Source: Salibacterium salarium (lineage in GTDB: Bacteria; Bacillota; Bacilli; Bacillales; Marinococcaceae). Taken from it: a DNA stretch of 64,000 nucleotides. Position numbers and translations under genes: made by a program. The stretch is taken from the NCBI RefSeq assembly GCF_030813635.1, contig NZ_JAUSUM010000001.1, positions 620,001-684,000 of the forward strand, written 5' to 3'. Below the pieces are notes generated by a model. That model had not been told where the DNA came from, did not search any database, and saw only the letters and a program-made list of their open reading frames with translations. This document shows, piece after piece, positions 17,419 through 25,805 of this stretch (position 1 is the first letter of the stretch; each line of letters begins with the position of its first letter).

Positions 17419-18558
17419 ATGAAGGTTGGCATTATAGGTAATTATGGACATAATAATAATGGGGATGAAGCCATCCTTGCCGGTTTGATTCATCAATTGA
17501 TAACAGTTGGTAAGGTGGAGAAGGAAAATATTGTAGTATTCAGCAACAATCCCTCCAATACAAAGGATCGTCATGGAGTATCTTCCTATCCACTCCTTTA
17601 TAAAGAGGGAACTGTTCTAAAATCAGGTTGGAAAACCATCCGAGAGAGCCGCAAAATAATGAAACATCTTGATGTCCTCATCGTGGGCGGAGGCGGTCTT
17701 TTGATGGATATGTATAAACGGGATGCTCCGCTCTATAGTGTTCTCGGTTTAACAGGGAAGTTTAGCGGCTGCCGCGTTGCAGTACATGGCGTTGGAGCAG
17801 GCCCTATTACAACAAAAACAGGCACGTTTTTTATTAAACAGTTAATTCGTGCTTCGTCCTCTGTTGCGGTGCGAGATGAAAAATCAAAGAAACTTTTGCA
17901 AAGCATTGGCGTCCAAAAGGACATCAATGTCATATATGATCCAGCGTTCTCTGTGCCGGTTCAACAACCTCATCAACGGAGTGAGCAAATTCGTAACGTT
18001 GGAGTAACGGCGGTTCCGTATTTCAGTAATTACTATTGGCCGGAGCCGAACCCTGCCAAATATGAAGCGTATCTTCAGGGAATGGCGCAATCTCTTGACG
18101 AACTTATCGAGACACATAATGTGAATGTCACTTTTTTTTCGACAAAATATCCAGAAGACGTGCAAGTAACAAAGGATATCGCGACTTCGATGAAGTATCA
18201 CGAGCGCCTCCATATTTTAGAAGAGAATCTAGCTCCGGAGGACATTATAGAAGTGGCTGCGGCGCAGGATTTGGTGATTGGCACACGGCTTCACTCGCTT
18301 ATTTTGTCTGTTAATGCCCAGACGCCAGTGATAGGGGTAGAGTACCATCAAAAAGTGAAAGACTTTATGAGTGAAATAAATAAAGAATCCTATTCTGTAG
18401 CGATTGATAACGTAACCGATATCCCGGCTGTCTTTGAAAAGGCAGTGGAAGAATGGGGAAATCTTCAGGAAGAAACAGAATCGGTGTCAGTTTCATTAAA
18501 GCAAAGCGCTGCAGAAGGAATGAATCTGCTTTTAGCTGAAAGGACAATACTAGGATGA
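17419..18558 (+). CDS. csaB: Polysaccharide pyruvyl transferase CsaB
   Basis: 379 residues. It begins with the family signature IIGNYGHNNNGDEAILAGLI, includes the glycine-rich VLIVGGGGLLMD, and has the conserved His in LVIGTRLHSLILS. CsaB adds a pyruvate ketal to the secondary cell-wall polysaccharide, which is what SLH domains recognise. The presence of five SLH proteins and secA2/slaP within 25 kb fits this job. It starts an operon of eight genes with tight overlaps; the next gene overlaps by an ATGA. Start chosen as the ATG with in-family N-terminus. Confidence 0.93.
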   Translation: MKVGIIGNYGHNNNGDEAILAGLIHQLITVGKVEKENIVVFSNNPSNTKDRHGVSSYPLLYKEGTVLKSGWKTIRESRKIMKHLDVLIVGGGGLLMDMYKRDAPLYSVLGLTGKFSGCRVAVHGVGAGPITTKTGTFFIKQLIRASSSVAVRDEKSKKLLQSIGVQKDINVIYDPAFSVPVQQPHQRSEQIRNVGVTAVPYFSNYYWPEPNPAKYEAYLQGMAQSLDELIETHNVNVTFFSTKYPEDVQVTKDIATSMKYHERLHILEENLAPEDIIEVAAAQDLVIGTRLHSLILSVNAQTPVIGVEYHQKVKDFMSEINKESYSVAIDNVTDIPAVFEKAVEEWGNLQEETESVSVSLKQSAAEGMNLLLAERTILG

Positions 18559-19916
18559 ATGGTGTGAAAGACATGTTTAATCGGTATCTGCCAGTAGATA
18601 GAACGAACAACTTATTATTAATGGCAACTGCTCTATTGGTAGTATGGACGTCATTTGAATTATTATTTACGAGGATTTGGTCGAATTGGATGCCTATCGT
18701 TCCCACTTTACTAGGGTATGCCAGTGAAGGCTTATTAATTTTAATGACAGCGGTGGTGATTTTCCATCCCGAAATCGGTCGTGAAAAATTATTCAAACGT
18801 TTAAAAAATCCATTGAATACGAGCTTGCTTGTTTTTTTCGTGTTTGCTTTATTCAGTTTATTTGTGAATAACGTTCCGTTTGCGCAAGGAGTTTTCGGTG
18901 TCCGTGCGTTGTTTCAATTCCTCATTTTGTTTTTCATATTATTAACGATTGAGATACCCGAACAGTGGGTGAAACGGCTTTTTCACATCATTTTAGGACT
19001 TGGTGTGTTACAGGTGGTCGTCGGTATGTTCGAAGTTCTATTCAAGGTACCGCTCCCGCTTCGTGACGCAGAAGAGCGTAGAAGTCTTGCTATCGGTGAA
19101 GAAATACGGGCGTTTGGTCTGATGGACTCAAGTAATACACTTGGCGGCTACTTAGTAGCTATCTTATTGTTGCTTGCGATTTATATATTTGTTTATCGTT
19201 CCCAATTAAGCAAAAAACAGATGCTAATCTATGGACTTATCGGACTGGTTCTATTAACGGGACTTGGGTTAACGTTCTCACGTCAGGCATTTCTTGCAAT
19301 GATAGGTTGTTTTGGATTAGTAGGTTTAATCTTTAGAAAAACTAAAGCGTTCCGAATAATGCTTTACGGAGCAATCGGCTTACTTGTTGTATTTATCGTG
19401 GGATATGGAATTGCTTTATTGACGTTAGAAGGGTTTGCCCAACGCAATGCGAATACGTTTGATTTATCGAGTAACTATCGTTATTTAATCGTCTTAAGTG
19501 GATTGCTTGTGTTTACGTTTAGTCCGGTATTTGGTGTCGGACCGGGTATGTTTGGAAGCAATGCGGCGTTTTTCTTTGACTCGAAAATGCATCAGTTCAT
19601 GCATGAAGACTTGCCAACAACGATGCAGACGGTGGATAACAATGCGCTGTATGTTTTAGTAGAGTACGGTGTGGTTGGCGTTATACTGCTCGCCTTCATT
19701 TTCGTTGCGATTTTTAAAACAATGGCAAAACTAATCTCATTCAATGATCCCAAACGGCGTTGGGTCGGCTTGTTTATTATTACATTTACGGTGGCATGGT
19801 TATTGATGGGAACTCTTTCGACCGCTTGGGAAAACCATCAGATTGCTTTGTTTTTCTGGCTCTTTCTTGGAATTGCCGTTAATTGGTATAAACGTGATAA
19901 AACGACGGAGGAATAG
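18555..19916 (+). CDS. O-antigen ligase/polymerase (Wzy_C) family membrane protein
   Basis: 453 residues with roughly ten or more hydrophobic segments and a large external loop with LMDSSNTLGGYLVA, then GVGPGMFGSNAAFFF and DNNALYVLVEYG, the pattern of O-antigen ligases and polymerases. Start ATG 18555 overlaps the csaB stop. In this operon it most likely polymerises or ligates the secondary wall polymer repeat units. Whether it is a polymerase or a ligase cannot be decided from sequence alone. Confidence 0.8.
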   Translation: MNGVKDMFNRYLPVDRTNNLLLMATALLVVWTSFELLFTRIWSNWMPIVPTLLGYASEGLLILMTAVVIFHPEIGREKLFKRLKNPLNTSLLVFFVFALFSLFVNNVPFAQGVFGVRALFQFLILFFILLTIEIPEQWVKRLFHIILGLGVLQVVVGMFEVLFKVPLPLRDAEERRSLAIGEEIRAFGLMDSSNTLGGYLVAILLLLAIYIFVYRSQLSKKQMLIYGLIGLVLLTGLGLTFSRQAFLAMIGCFGLVGLIFRKTKAFRIMLYGAIGLLVVFIVGYGIALLTLEGFAQRNANTFDLSSNYRYLIVLSGLLVFTFSPVFGVGPGMFGSNAAFFFDSKMHQFMHEDLPTTMQTVDNNALYVLVEYGVVGVILLAFIFVAIFKTMAKLISFNDPKRRWVGLFIITFTVAWLLMGTLSTAWENHQIALFFWLFLGIAVNWYKRDKTTEE

Positions 19917-19919
19917 ACA

Positions 19920-21011
19920 ATGCGTATTCTAGTGATTAGTAACATGTATCCTTCCAATCAAGCACCTACGTTTGGTATTTTTGTGAAAAATCAAGTGGAG
20001 GCGCTGATGAATAAGGGAAACCAGGTGGACGTTGCCGCGATTACCAATCCAAACATGGGAAAGAAAAATGTCGCCAAGAAGTATAGTTCCTGGATTTATA
20101 GTACATTTCGGCGCCTTGTTTCTGCAGGTAAATCCTATGACGTTGTTCATGCGCATTATGCCTTTCCATCTGGATTGTTAGCACGCTGGTTTCACAAGCG
20201 ATTTGGTACGCCCTATATTGTTACTTGCCATGGCGGTGACTTGAATAAAATGGCGAAAAAAGGACGGTTTTTTCATAACCAAACGAAAAAAATTCTTAAA
20301 GACGCCGCACACGTTATTGTAGTCGGTCATGATTTGGAAAAGCAGGTTATGGATGATTTTCAAATTCCGTCCGATAAGGTGTCCGTTTTCAGTATGGGAG
20401 TTGATCGGAAGGTGTTTTATCCAAGACCGATGACCGATATACATAAAAAATGGGACATATCCCCTTACGAGAAGCATTTGTTGTTTGTTGGTAATATAAT
20501 TGAAGAAAAAGGGATTGGAGATCTCATCGAAGCGTTGCCGAAAGTAAAGCAACGCTTTCCGACGATGCGTTTGCATGTGGTAGGTCCGGCAAAACAAGAA
20601 TCATACCTTGAAACGTTGAAAGAACGACTTCAAACATTAGGTCTTTCAGAACAAGTTGATTTTCATGGTCCAAAATCCCAAAACGAAGTAGCAGAATGGA
20701 TGGCGGCAGCGGATGTGTTTATTTTACCGTCACACATAGAAGGATTCGGACTTGTTGCTTTGGAAGCGATGGCTTGTCACACTGCAGTTGTTGGAACGAA
20801 AACAGGTGGTTTGGCCCACTTATTGGATGACGGCGCTGGAGTTTTAACGGAGCCGCAGCAGCCAGACTCGCTTGCCGACAACATTGTATATGTACTTAAC
20901 CACGACGATGAACGCAAGCAACTGGTTGAAAAAGCGCAAGAAAAAGTCGATGAGAACGACGCTGATAAAATGACAGACAAAGTGCTTGCTATTTATGAAG
21001 ACGCACAATAA
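19920..21011 (+). CDS. Glycosyltransferase family 4 protein (TuaC-like)
   Basis: 363 residues, GT-B fold. The N-terminal signature ISNMYPSNQAPTFGIFVKNQVEAL resembles TuaC-type transferases of Bacillus. The C-terminal nucleotide-sugar site carries the EX7E motif in HIEGFGLVALEAMACHTAVV. It starts 3 bp after the membrane polymerase gene. It probably adds one sugar of the wall-polymer repeat unit; donor and acceptor are unknown. Confidence 0.85.
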   Translation: MRILVISNMYPSNQAPTFGIFVKNQVEALMNKGNQVDVAAITNPNMGKKNVAKKYSSWIYSTFRRLVSAGKSYDVVHAHYAFPSGLLARWFHKRFGTPYIVTCHGGDLNKMAKKGRFFHNQTKKILKDAAHVIVVGHDLEKQVMDDFQIPSDKVSVFSMGVDRKVFYPRPMTDIHKKWDISPYEKHLLFVGNIIEEKGIGDLIEALPKVKQRFPTMRLHVVGPAKQESYLETLKERLQTLGLSEQVDFHGPKSQNEVAEWMAAADVFILPSHIEGFGLVALEAMACHTAVVGTKTGGLAHLLDDGAGVLTEPQQPDSLADNIVYVLNHDDERKQLVEKAQEKVDENDADKMTDKVLAIYEDAQ

Positions 21012-21027
21012 AGGAATGGGAAATAGC

Positions 21028-21504
21028 ATGGCAGATAAACAGAAAAAAGTGTTATTTATATCCTCAGTAGGCGGCCATCTTACACAGTTAATGCAATTGA
21101 AGCCGCTCTTTGAAAAATATGATTATTATCTTGTAACGGAGAAAACGATTGTCACGAAAGATATGGCAAAAGAGCACCCGATGTCCTTTCTTGTTTACGG
21201 TGCTCGCAATTATCCGTTAAGTTATCTATTTAAATTTTCCTATAACGTCTTGAAATCGTTGGGGATTTTTTTGAAAAAAAGACCGGATGTCGTCGTGACA
21301 ACGGGGGTACATACATCAGTACCGATGTGTTACATTGCGAAGCTATTTAGAAAAAAAGTTGTTTTCATAGAAAGTTTTGCAAAAACATCATCACCAACAT
21401 TATCCGGTAAATTGGTTTATCCGATTGCAGATTTGTTTGTCGTACAATGGGAAACGATGTTAGAGCATTATCCTAAAGCAGTCCATGGGGGGTCAATCTA
21501 TTGA
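21028..21504 (+). CDS. PssD/Cps14F (Alg14)-like glycosyltransferase subunit
   Basis: 158 residues. ATG 21028 is preferred, with AAGGA at 21011-21015; an upstream in-frame ATG at 20986 lies inside the previous gene. The pattern VLFISSVGGHLTQLMQL and VVTTGVHTSVPMCYIAKLF is that of the Alg14-like half of a split glycosyltransferase, the membrane-recruiting partner of the next gene. Together such pairs act as one enzyme on undecaprenyl-linked sugars. Confidence 0.85.
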   Translation: MADKQKKVLFISSVGGHLTQLMQLKPLFEKYDYYLVTEKTIVTKDMAKEHPMSFLVYGARNYPLSYLFKFSYNVLKSLGIFLKKRPDVVVTTGVHTSVPMCYIAKLFRKKVVFIESFAKTSSPTLSGKLVYPIADLFVVQWETMLEHYPKAVHGGSIY

Positions 21505-21980
21505 TTTTAGTCGTACTTGGCACACATGAGCTCCCCTTCCACAGACTATTGCAAGAAACGGAAAACTTAATAGATGACGGAACGATTACAGAAGAAGTTA
21601 TTGTTCAATCCGGCCATACAAAATATGAATCGGAGCAAATGACGCTCCTTCCATTTATAAGCTTTGAAGAGATGAATCAAAAATATGACGAAGCTCGTGT
21701 CATTGTGGCGCACGGCGGAACAGGGTCGATCATTACTGGCGTAAAGAAAAGTAAACCTGTCATTGCGGTGCCACGGCTTGCAGAACATGGAGAGCATAAT
21801 GATGATCATCAGACAGAAATTGTAGAACAATTCGACTCGGCCGGCCACATTATCGGTATAGAACAGCCGGCGGAGTTGAAAGAGGCGCTCCATAAGGCAG
21901 CCGGCTTTGAACCTGTTCCATTTGTGAGCGGTAAAGAACAGATCATAGGCATGCTGGAAGATTTTATTGATCGAGTGTAA
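21501..21980 (+). CDS. PssE/Cps14G (Alg13)-like glycosyltransferase catalytic subunit
   Basis: 159 residues, starting with TTG that overlaps the preceding stop by 4 bp. LVVLGTHELPFHRLLQE and VIVAHGGTGSIITGVKKSKPVIAVPR are typical of the Alg13-like half, which holds the nucleotide-sugar binding site. The coupled order with the Alg14-like gene is the usual one. It probably transfers the second sugar of the wall-polymer repeat (inference). Confidence 0.87.
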   Translation: MILVVLGTHELPFHRLLQETENLIDDGTITEEVIVQSGHTKYESEQMTLLPFISFEEMNQKYDEARVIVAHGGTGSIITGVKKSKPVIAVPRLAEHGEHNDDHQTEIVEQFDSAGHIIGIEQPAELKEALHKAAGFEPVPFVSGKEQIIGMLEDFIDRV

Positions 21981-22016
21981 AGAAGGTCAGGGCGCTCCGA
22001 AAGGATCGTATGTGAA

Positions 22017-23552
22017 ATGAAAGGCAAAAGATTATTACAAGCCATCGGAATTGTCGCGATTATTAATTTATTATCGCGTTTTTTAGGTATATTCCGGGAA
22101 ATTGTCGTCGGCTATCAGTTTGGGACAAGTTATGAAGCAGATAGTGTTGCTCTTGCCTATACACTTCCGAACTTTTTCTATGTAGTTGTTGGTGGTGCTA
22201 TTACAACAGCTTTCATTTCGGTCTATACAAAAATAGAAGGTCCCCTTGGACAGCGGGAGTACTTAGAAAGAGTATTTGCGTGGATGACGATGGCCCTGAT
22301 TGTTTTCAGTGCAGGCTTAATGTTTTTTTCAGAACAAATTATCGGCATTCTTTTTTCAGGTCTGTCCGAAGAAAACTTTCGTTTGACGGCCGATTTGTTT
22401 CGGATTATGGCACCGGCAACTTTTTTCTTAATGATTTCGATGTGGTTAACTGGGATTTTGAACGTAAATGACCGATTTTCCTGGGCAGCAACGGCTACAT
22501 TACTGTTAAATGGTTCTTTCCTCGGGATTGCGGTTGTGTTTTTCCCATGGTTAGGAGCATATGCTCATGCTTGGGGTGCGGTTGTGAGTGCGGTACTTAT
22601 GTGCGTGTTTCTCGTCATTTTGATCCGGCGTGGAAAGTTCTTTCACTTTGGGTTTCGTTTTAACCGAAGCCCGGAAACATGGCGGACGATGAAATTAGCT
22701 ATTCCGATATTGCTCGGCGGTGCTACTTTGCAACTTTATTTCCTGATTCACCGAATGTTTGGTTCGTACCTTGATGAAGGTTACATCGCCGCTTTAAATT
22801 ACATGTCAAAAATAGTACAGTTGCCACAAAGTGTTCTCATGATGGCTGTAACGACAGTTGTCTATCCGTTGTTGTCAAGAAAAGTGGCAGCTGCGGAAAA
22901 GGACGGCATAAGCGATTTATATCTAAAAGGGTTGCGCTTAATGGGAATGACGATTTTACCAGTGGCGGTATTTGTCGTATTTTATGCTGAAGATATCGTT
23001 CAAGCGATTTTTCAATACGGTAACTTTTCAGGGCAATCGACAGCGATGTCAGCACCGCTTTTGAAAATTTTAGTGATTGGTATGTTTTTTCATGCGGCTA
23101 ACCTTTACGTCACACGGTTTTTTTATGCTTATGAACATTCGATTTACCCAGTCGTTGTAAGTTTATTGTCGGTACTTGGAATCAATGTCGGTATTAATTT
23201 TTTACTAATAGACACAATGGGGGCAGCCGGATTGGCATGGGGGACTTCGATTGCGTCGATTTGTAACTTTGGTCTTCTCTTAATTGGTAGTAAATATGTG
23301 TTAAAATTGCAGAAGAAGTCTGAAGTGAAATGGGGAGCAGATGTGTTGAAACTTGTCACATTGCTGCTTGCATTTGGCGCTTTGTTGTATGGTTGGAATA
23401 GGTTGTTCCAAATGGATGGACCATATATATCACTAATAACAGGTGCCATCATCGCTGGAGTTTTATTAGTATTTTTAATGAAAGTATTACGATTCAGGGA
23501 AATAGATGACATGATGAACTATGTTAAAAAGAAAGTAGTGAGATCAAGATGA
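22017..23552 (+). CDS. MurJ/MviN-family lipid-linked oligosaccharide flippase
   Basis: 511 residues with about 14 hydrophobic segments. The start is typical of MurJ (INLLSRFLGIFREIVVGYQFG; SVALAYTLPNFFYVVVGGAITTAF). MurJ flips lipid II. Within this polysaccharide operon it may instead act as the Wzx-like flippase of the wall-polymer precursor, so I do not assign the gene symbol. The next gene overlaps by ATGA. Confidence 0.85.
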   Translation: MKGKRLLQAIGIVAIINLLSRFLGIFREIVVGYQFGTSYEADSVALAYTLPNFFYVVVGGAITTAFISVYTKIEGPLGQREYLERVFAWMTMALIVFSAGLMFFSEQIIGILFSGLSEENFRLTADLFRIMAPATFFLMISMWLTGILNVNDRFSWAATATLLLNGSFLGIAVVFFPWLGAYAHAWGAVVSAVLMCVFLVILIRRGKFFHFGFRFNRSPETWRTMKLAIPILLGGATLQLYFLIHRMFGSYLDEGYIAALNYMSKIVQLPQSVLMMAVTTVVYPLLSRKVAAAEKDGISDLYLKGLRLMGMTILPVAVFVVFYAEDIVQAIFQYGNFSGQSTAMSAPLLKILVIGMFFHAANLYVTRFFYAYEHSIYPVVVSLLSVLGINVGINFLLIDTMGAAGLAWGTSIASICNFGLLLIGSKYVLKLQKKSEVKWGADVLKLVTLLLAFGALLYGWNRLFQMDGPYISLITGAIIAGVLLVFLMKVLRFREIDDMMNYVKKKVVRSR

Positions 23553-24847
23553 ACTTAGCTGTAGTGGGAACAGGATATGTGGGACTTGTATCTGGAACTT
23601 GTTTTGCGGAAATGGGTAATCAAGTCGTTTGTGTTGATAATCTCGAAGAAAAAGTGGAACGGCTGAATCGTAGTGAGATTCCAATTTATGAACCAGGTTT
23701 AAAAGAGTTGGTAAGAAAAAATAAGGAAGCTGGTCACCTCTGTTTTACGACAGATATTGGTCAAGCTGTACGCCAATCGGATGTTATTTTGATTGCGGTC
23801 GGGACACCGGAAACTGAAACGGGTGCGGCCGATTTGTCTTATGTTTATGCGGTCGCCGAAGAAATTGGCGCAGAGCTTGACGAAACATATAAAGTCATAG
23901 TCAATAAATCTACAGTTCCAGTCGGTACAGCAGAAGCTGTGGAACGTATTATTCAAAAACGACAGCCGTCAGCAAGTGTTGACGTTTGTTCCGTGCCGGA
24001 GTTTCTACGCGAAGGATCTGCGGTTAAAGATACATTCCATCCAGATCGTGTCGTCATCGGAGGTTCTTCCCAAAAAGCGACGGAAATTCTTACAAAGCTT
24101 CACCAACCATTGACCGATAAACTAGTTGTGACGGATACGCGAAGTTCAGAAATGACAAAATATGCATCGAATGCGTTTTTGGCTACAAAAATATCCTTTA
24201 TCAACGAAATCGCCAATATTTGTGATATTTATGATGCAGACGTGAATGCAGTAGCTGAAGGAATGGGACTTGACCATCGAATTGGCCCGAAATTTTTGAA
24301 TGCGGGCATTGGTTACGGAGGATCTTGTTTTCCAAAAGACGTCAAAGCATTGAAGTATTTAGCCGAAGAAAAAGAATATCATCCAAATCTGTTACAAGCT
24401 GTGAATGATGTGAATGAACAGCAAAACCGTAAAATGGTCGATCATCTTTTGCGGATTTTTGACGAAGAGGTGCAAGGGTTGACGGTTGCGATTCTCGGCC
24501 TTGCCTTTAAACCGAACACGGATGACATAAGAGAAGCACCGGCATTGAAAATTATACAGGAACTAGCTGATCGTGGTGTTCATATCCGAGCATTTGATCC
24601 TGTCGCTACAGAAAACGCAAAACAAATGATAACTGCTGATATTACCTATACAGAAACTGCTGTAGATGCTATAAATGGAGCAGATGCTGCTTTTCTGGTG
24701 ACAGAATGGGATGAATGCAAAGCTCTGACATCAACCCAGTTCAAAGATCATTTGAAACGCCCAGTCGTCATTGATGGAAGAAATGCATTGGATGTAAAAT
24801 CATTGAAAGCAGATGGAATTATTTATCACGGCATCGGGCGTAAATAA
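23549..24847 (+). CDS. ugd: UDP-glucose 6-dehydrogenase
   Basis: 432 residues. NAD-binding GTGYVGLVSGTCFAEMG at the N-terminus, NKSTVPVGTAE, and the catalytic Cys in GIGYGGSCFPKDVKAL. It oxidises UDP-glucose (or a related UDP-sugar such as UDP-ManNAc or UDP-GlcNAc) to the uronic acid. The length and motif order fit the TuaD/Ugd class. In this operon it implies that the wall polymer contains a uronic acid. Confidence 0.9.
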   Translation: MNLAVVGTGYVGLVSGTCFAEMGNQVVCVDNLEEKVERLNRSEIPIYEPGLKELVRKNKEAGHLCFTTDIGQAVRQSDVILIAVGTPETETGAADLSYVYAVAEEIGAELDETYKVIVNKSTVPVGTAEAVERIIQKRQPSASVDVCSVPEFLREGSAVKDTFHPDRVVIGGSSQKATEILTKLHQPLTDKLVVTDTRSSEMTKYASNAFLATKISFINEIANICDIYDADVNAVAEGMGLDHRIGPKFLNAGIGYGGSCFPKDVKALKYLAEEKEYHPNLLQAVNDVNEQQNRKMVDHLLRIFDEEVQGLTVAILGLAFKPNTDDIREAPALKIIQELADRGVHIRAFDPVATENAKQMITADITYTETAVDAINGADAAFLVTEWDECKALTSTQFKDHLKRPVVIDGRNALDVKSLKADGIIYHGIGRK

Positions 24848-24875
24848 TACTGTTTTTTCGAAGGGAGAGGAACGT

Positions 24876-25652
24876 ATGGGAAACATATGGAAGAACACAG
24901 TACTTAGCGGAGGAATACTTGGTGCTTTGGTGCTAGCAGGTTGTTCATCAGAAGCTGGAGCCGATGAGTCAGAAGAAGCGGCAAGTGTTGATTGGACAGA
25001 AGAACAGACGGCCGAGACAGAGAACAACATAGAAGAAACCGAAGAGCGAGTGGACGAACTCGAAAGTGATATCCGAGAAATGGGGGCAGGGGAGCCTTCG
25101 ATTCCGGAAGATCCTATGTTCGCAGATGTAAGTACGGATTACCATGCGTTTGGTGAAATCCAGTATCTTGCTGACCAAAGTGTTATTAACGGTTATCCTA
25201 GTGGGAATTTTGAACCAGGAGATACAATTACCCGCTCTCAAACAGCGAAAATGCTGACATCCGCACTTGATTTAGAAGCACCGGAAGATTATGAAATAAA
25301 AGCAACAGACGTAAGTGCTGATTATCATGCGTATGATGAGTTAGCGGCATTGGAATATCATGGTATTATGACAGGAAACGATGGTAGAATGATGCCAGGA
25401 GCAGGATTGAAACGTTCGCAAATGGCAAGCCTATTAGTGGCAGCCTATGATTTACCAGAAGCCGACACGACTTATTCTTTCACCGATATCGGAGAAGATT
25501 ATCCGAACTTTGAACAAATTAATGTGATTGCCGATCAAAACATTACATCAGAAGCAGGTGAAGCGTTCCGCCCGAATGAAACGACAAGCCGTGCCCAGTT
25601 CTCCTTATTTATGGCACGCGCAATGGATAGTTATTTTATCAACGAAGAATAA
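24876..25652 (+). CDS. SLH-domain lipoprotein with coiled-coil spacer
   Basis: 258 residues. ATG 24876 follows AGGGAGAGG at 24862-24870. A lipoprotein signal peptide ends at LVLAGC (Cys 23). An acidic coiled coil (about 45-70, NNIEETEERVDELESDIREM) is followed by three SLH repeats (about 85-258: YHAFGEIQYLADQSVINGYP, YHAYDELAALEYHGIMTGN, and a third degenerate FEQINVIADQNI). A protein with a lipid anchor at one end and polymer-binding SLH repeats at the other could tie membrane to wall polymer. It is the last gene of the csaB operon. Confidence 0.87.
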   Translation: MGNIWKNTVLSGGILGALVLAGCSSEAGADESEEAASVDWTEEQTAETENNIEETEERVDELESDIREMGAGEPSIPEDPMFADVSTDYHAFGEIQYLADQSVINGYPSGNFEPGDTITRSQTAKMLTSALDLEAPEDYEIKATDVSADYHAYDELAALEYHGIMTGNDGRMMPGAGLKRSQMASLLVAAYDLPEADTTYSFTDIGEDYPNFEQINVIADQNITSEAGEAFRPNETTSRAQFSLFMARAMDSYFINEE

Positions 25653-25679
25653 TATGAAAAACGTCCGATTTGGCATTGC

Positions 25680-25718
25680 ACCCCAACGTTAGAGTAAAAA
25701 ACTAACTTTGGGGTATTT
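25680..25718 (+). terminator. Terminator of the csaB operon
   Basis: ACCCCAACGTTAG and CTAACTTTGGGGT pair with one internal mismatch, followed by ATTTTTATTT. Confidence 0.8.
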
Positions 25719-25773
25719 TTATTTATGAACGAGATTTGATTGGGAGAACCCTAATTTGTTTTTTTCGATAAAA

Positions 25774-25799
25774 AAGCAAGCAGCTATAACTGCTTGCTT
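25774..25799 (-). terminator. Terminator after the SpoIID/LytB gene
   Basis: AAGCAAGCAG (25774-25783) pairs with CTGCTTGCTT (25790-25799); on the minus strand it is followed by a T run. Confidence 0.85.
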
Positions 25800-25805
25800 G
25801 TCTAT

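Noticed and set aside
22017-23552. Firm assignment as the lipid II flippase MurJ
   Set aside because: Sequence fits MurJ, but the operon context favours a wall-polymer flippase, so the symbol is withheld.
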